A stretch of DNA of 64,000 nucleotides from Marinobacter panjinensis (GTDB taxonomy: Bacteria; Pseudomonadota; Gammaproteobacteria; Pseudomonadales; Oleiphilaceae), in NCBI RefSeq assembly GCF_005298175.1, contig NZ_SZYH01000002.1, positions 590,207 through 654,206 on the forward strand, written 5' to 3'. This document shows positions 61,659 to 64,000 of this stretch, piece by piece. The translations under genes and the position numbers were made by a program. Under the pieces are notes generated by a model, which was not told where the DNA came from, searched no databases, and worked only from the letters and a program-made list of their open reading frames with translations. Each line of letters begins with the position of its first letter. Position 1 is the stretch's first letter.

Positions 61659-62367
61659 AAGCGACGCCACAGACCATAATCGCCCCTTCAGCGACAAAGA
61701 GGCGAAGGGCCTTTACCGCGCAATCCATGAACGGCGGGATGTACGCTCGCAGTTTCTTCCCGACCCGATTCCCCCCGATGTGCTTGCTCGCCTGCTTGGT
61801 GCAGCGCATCACGCCCCTTCTGTCGGATTTATGCAGCCCTGGGATTTTATCGTGATTGACAGTACGGACGTGCGCCAGGCTGTCCTTTCGATCTTCGAAA
61901 AAGAGAACCGGAAAGCGGCAGAAAACTACCAGGGTGATCGAAATACACAGTATAAAAGCCTCAAGCTTCAGGGCATTCTCGAGAGCCCCGTTAACCTCTG
62001 CATCACCTGCGACCGAAGCCGTGGCGGCACCCATGTTCTGGGGCGTAATTCAATTGTGGAAACGGATTTGTTCAGCACCTGCCTCGCCGTACAGAATTTC
62101 TGGCTTGCAGCCAGGGCGGAGGGTATCGGAGTGGGCTGGGTGAGCATTCTGGATCAGGATGAGCTGGCCAGCACACTGAATCTGCCAGAACACGTATATC
62201 CGTTGGCTTACCTGTGTCTCGGTTATGTGAGCGAATTTCTTGATCAACCCGAACTTGAGAAAAAGGGCTGGCGCTCGCGTTTGCCATTGTCGGACCTGGT
62301 CCACGGGAACTCCTGGGGGGAGCCGTTGACCGAACAGGCATTAGATGCACAGATCAGGAAAGGTTAA
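61645..62367 (+). CDS. bluB: 5,6-dimethylbenzimidazole synthase BluB
   Basis: A 240-residue flavin-destructase of the nitroreductase fold that turns FMNH2 and O2 into 5,6-dimethylbenzimidazole, the lower ligand of B12. Characteristic segments are IHERRDVRSQFLPDPIP, GAAHHAPSVGFMQPWDFI, GTHVLGRNSIVETDLFS, and EGIGVGWVSILDQ. It is the last gene of the riboswitch-led run. Its presence implies aerobic completion of B12 with the preferred lower ligand. Confidence 0.95.
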   Translation: MNKNKSDATDHNRPFSDKEAKGLYRAIHERRDVRSQFLPDPIPPDVLARLLGAAHHAPSVGFMQPWDFIVIDSTDVRQAVLSIFEKENRKAAENYQGDRNTQYKSLKLQGILESPVNLCITCDRSRGGTHVLGRNSIVETDLFSTCLAVQNFWLAARAEGIGVGWVSILDQDELASTLNLPEHVYPLAYLCLGYVSEFLDQPELEKKGWRSRLPLSDLVHGNSWGEPLTEQALDAQIRKG

Positions 62368-62423
62368 AGTGGGGGCCCTCGGGTTGCCGGGTGACGGTTT
62401 ATGGATTTAGATGAGGTAGCGGT

Positions 62424-62606
62424 ATGAAAGTCGCGGACAAGGTACGCTCACCCTGTGTGAGCATCTGCGCTCTGGATGACCAGGATATGTGTGTCGGTTG
62501 TCATCGTACCGGGGATGAAATTACCCGTTGGTCTTCAATGAGCAACGAAGAACGCCTTGAAGTGCTGCAAAAGGTCGCCGAGCGTGAACGCAAGGCTTTG
62601 ATTTAA
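62424..62606 (+). CDS. DUF1289 small Cys-rich protein
   Basis: A 60-residue protein with four cysteines in SPCVSICALDDQDMCVGCHRT, the DUF1289 signature, probably a metal- or Fe-S-binding knuckle. EITRWSSMSNEERLEVL is also conserved. The function is unknown. It lies 57 bases after bluB and 39 before purT. Confidence 0.9.
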   Translation: MKVADKVRSPCVSICALDDQDMCVGCHRTGDEITRWSSMSNEERLEVLQKVAERERKALI

Positions 62607-62644
62607 AGATTGGGCATTTATCGATATCACAGACAGGCAAGAAA

Positions 62645-63835
62645 ATGACTGACACCATTCGGATAGGTACTCCGCTGAAAGAAAACGCCTTCAGGGTGCT
62701 CTTTTGTGGCTCCGGGGAACTGGGTAAGGAAGTGGTCATCGAACTTCAACGATTTGGCGTTGAGGTCATCGCGGTTGATCGCTACGCCAATGCTCCGGCC
62801 ATGCAGGTTGCCCACCGCAGCCACGTTGTCGATATGCTGGACGGGAAGGCACTCCGTCGTATTATCGAGGCGGAAAAACCGGACCTGATTGTGCCGGAAA
62901 TCGAAGCCATCGCCACACCGGAACTGGTCAAGCTGGAGGCGGAAGGCTATCAGGTGATTCCCACGGCACGGGCAGTGAACCTGACCATGAACCGGGAAGG
63001 TATCCGGCGCCTGGCTGCTGAAGAACTTGGGCTTGCCACATCATCTTACCGATTCGCAGAGTCGAAAGAGGATTATCTCGCAGCGGTCGATGCCATCGGG
63101 CTGCCCCTGGTGGTAAAGCCGGTGATGAGCTCCTCCGGTAAGGGGCAGAGCACGGTTAAATCCCCCGATGATATTGAAGCTGCCTGGGACTATGCCCAGA
63201 CAGGGGGCCGCGCCGGTAAGGGCAGGGTGATTGTTGAAGGCTTTGTAGACTTTGATTACGAAATTACCCTGCTGACCGTAAAGCACCGTGATGGCATCTC
63301 TTTCTGTGAACCGATCGGACATCGTCAGGAAGACGGGGATTACCGGGAATCCTGGCAGCCCCAGCCGATGAGTGAGAAAGCCCTGGCCCGTTCCCGGGAA
63401 ATCGCGGAGGCGGTGGCCAGCAATCTCGGTGGCTATGGCGTCTACGGGGTGGAGCTGTTTGTAAAGGGTGACGAGGTGTGGTTTTCGGAAGTGTCGCCGC
63501 GCCCCCATGATACCGGGTTGGTGACACTGGTATCCCAGGACCTGTCGGAATTCGCATTGCACGCCCGTGCGATCCTGGGGCTACCAATACCTGCGATACG
63601 CCAGCAGGGGCCGTCGGCTTCCGCAGTAATATTGCCTGAGGGAGATTCGGATGCCGTGGCCTACTCGGGGCTTGAAAAAGCCCTGGCCGAACCCGATATC
63701 TTTCTCAGGTTATTCGGCAAACCGGAACTGAGAGGACGCCGCCGGATGGGTGTGGCTCTTGCCACAGGTAGTTCCATTGCCGAGGCGAGGGAAAAGGCGA
63801 CCAGGGCAGCGGCCGCCGTAAAAACCGAGCTTTGA
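62645..63835 (+). CDS. purT: Formate-dependent GAR transformylase
   Basis: A 396-residue ATP-grasp enzyme that forms formyl-GAR from GAR, formate and ATP, a folate-independent route for the third purine step. The N-terminal domain shows VLFCGSGELGKEVVIELQRFGVEVIAVDRY, then VPEIEAIAT. The ATP-grasp core contains KPVMSSSGKGQSTV and the metal site VSPRPHDTGLVTL. The length is that of E. coli PurT. No other purine gene is adjacent. Confidence 0.96.
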   Translation: MTDTIRIGTPLKENAFRVLFCGSGELGKEVVIELQRFGVEVIAVDRYANAPAMQVAHRSHVVDMLDGKALRRIIEAEKPDLIVPEIEAIATPELVKLEAEGYQVIPTARAVNLTMNREGIRRLAAEELGLATSSYRFAESKEDYLAAVDAIGLPLVVKPVMSSSGKGQSTVKSPDDIEAAWDYAQTGGRAGKGRVIVEGFVDFDYEITLLTVKHRDGISFCEPIGHRQEDGDYRESWQPQPMSEKALARSREIAEAVASNLGGYGVYGVELFVKGDEVWFSEVSPRPHDTGLVTLVSQDLSEFALHARAILGLPIPAIRQQGPSASAVILPEGDSDAVAYSGLEKALAEPDIFLRLFGKPELRGRRRMGVALATGSSIAEAREKATRAAAAVKTEL

Positions 63836-63875
63836 CGGTAATTCGTCGGCTTTCCGAAAAAGTTATAACGAACCG

Positions 63876-63903
63876 TTGACACCTCGAGTGAGCTCTGTAG
63901 AAT
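63876..63903 (+). promoter_or_regulatory. Strong sigma-70 promoter, probably of an rRNA operon
   Basis: A consensus -35 TTGACA (63876-63881) and -10 TAGAAT (63898-63903) are separated by 16 bases, with an AT-rich segment (GAAAAAGTTATAACG) just upstream that could act as an UP element. This strength, and the structured leader that follows without a start codon, fits a stable-RNA operon beginning past the window end. Confidence 0.7.
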
Positions 63904-63911
63904 ACGCATCT

Positions 63912-64000
63912 CGTTCGAGGGACACGCCACTGAGGCGGGTCAGAAATCGAACGACAACCGTTTGATTTAGTTGAAGAATTCGAGTTTTTAAATTCTTCAG
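63912..64000 (+). other. Structured leader RNA, 5' part, running off the window
   Basis: After the promoter the transcript can form a long hairpin: CGTTCGA (63912-63918) with TCGAACG (63947-63953), enclosing GACACGCC/GGCGGGTC (one mismatch). A second hairpin GAAGAATT/AATTCTTC lies at about 63974-63999. No coding frame is evident. It is probably the leader of a 16S rRNA transcript; the rRNA itself is not in the window. Confidence 0.45.

Noticed and set aside
1..64000. CRISPR arrays, prophage or insertion sequences
   Set aside because: No regularly spaced direct repeats, no transposase, integrase or phage structural genes were seen in either strand.

Overview
The window reads as GC-rich chromosomal DNA of a marine gammaproteobacterium, most likely Marinobacter. 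The strongest clue is the two-domain alcohol-forming fatty acyl-CoA reductase at 8444-10429, which I recognise as the Marinobacter wax-ester enzyme. Gene order elsewhere follows the Pseudomonas/Marinobacter pattern: rnt-pyrC-motY, yciK-mupP-ubiG-mtaD-mtnA, and mltF divergent from purL. Identification is from memory of protein families, not from a search.

Layout. 1-8.1 kb: a PAS/GAF/GGDEF/EAL c-di-GMP protein, tRNA-Arg(CCT), a pair of TIGR04283/TIGR04282 transferases, an exported M16 peptidase and a small hypothetical protein. 8.1-10.5 kb: the fatty acyl-CoA reductase behind a long promoter region with paired operators. 10.5-24.9 kb: housekeeping genes (RNase T, dihydroorotase, MotY, HDAC-like deacetylase, Pat-type acetyltransferase, RdgC, YaaA, glutaredoxin, YciK, MupP, UbiG, MtaD, MtnA, an HTH regulator). 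25-41.8 kb: Prc protease, a fatty acid beta-oxidation pair, a DUF349 protein, RecX, MltF, PurL, a YqfO-like protein and two Nudix hydrolases. 62.4-63.8 kb: DUF1289 and PurT. The last about 125 bases look like a strong promoter and structured leader of the kind that precedes an rRNA operon just beyond the window.

The most distinctive part is 42.0-62.4 kb, which is devoted to coenzyme B12. It opens with a co-directional catabolic cluster: GntR regulator, B12-binding mutase subunit, acyl-CoA ligase, MeaB chaperone GTPase, large mutase subunit and PduO-type adenosyltransferase. The large subunit carries Ile93, Asp120 and Gln211 at the positions that decide substrate choice. This is the pattern of 2-hydroxyisobutyryl-CoA mutase, not methylmalonyl- or isobutyryl-CoA mutase. 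The cluster therefore probably activates 2-hydroxyisobutyrate to its CoA ester and isomerises it to 3-hydroxybutyryl-CoA. CobD (threonine-phosphate decarboxylase) follows. A cobalamin riboswitch then precedes btuB, a CobN-family gene with a clear secretion signal, btuF, btuC, btuD, cobB, cobO, cobQ and bluB. The B12-consuming mutase thus sits beside the genes that import, amidate, adenosylate and complete its cofactor.

The two observations I would follow first are the 2-hydroxyisobutyryl-CoA mutase cluster and the apparently periplasmic CobN-like protein embedded in a corrinoid-uptake operon without CobS or CobT. Secondary signals are a shared TTAGAC(C/T)AAAGTC dyad upstream of both the reductase and the mutase cluster, a 33-bp-spaced operator pair upstream of the reductase, an 89-base inverted-repeat element between btuD and cobB, and an AT-rich gap with DnaA-box-like sites between purL and the YqfO-like gene.
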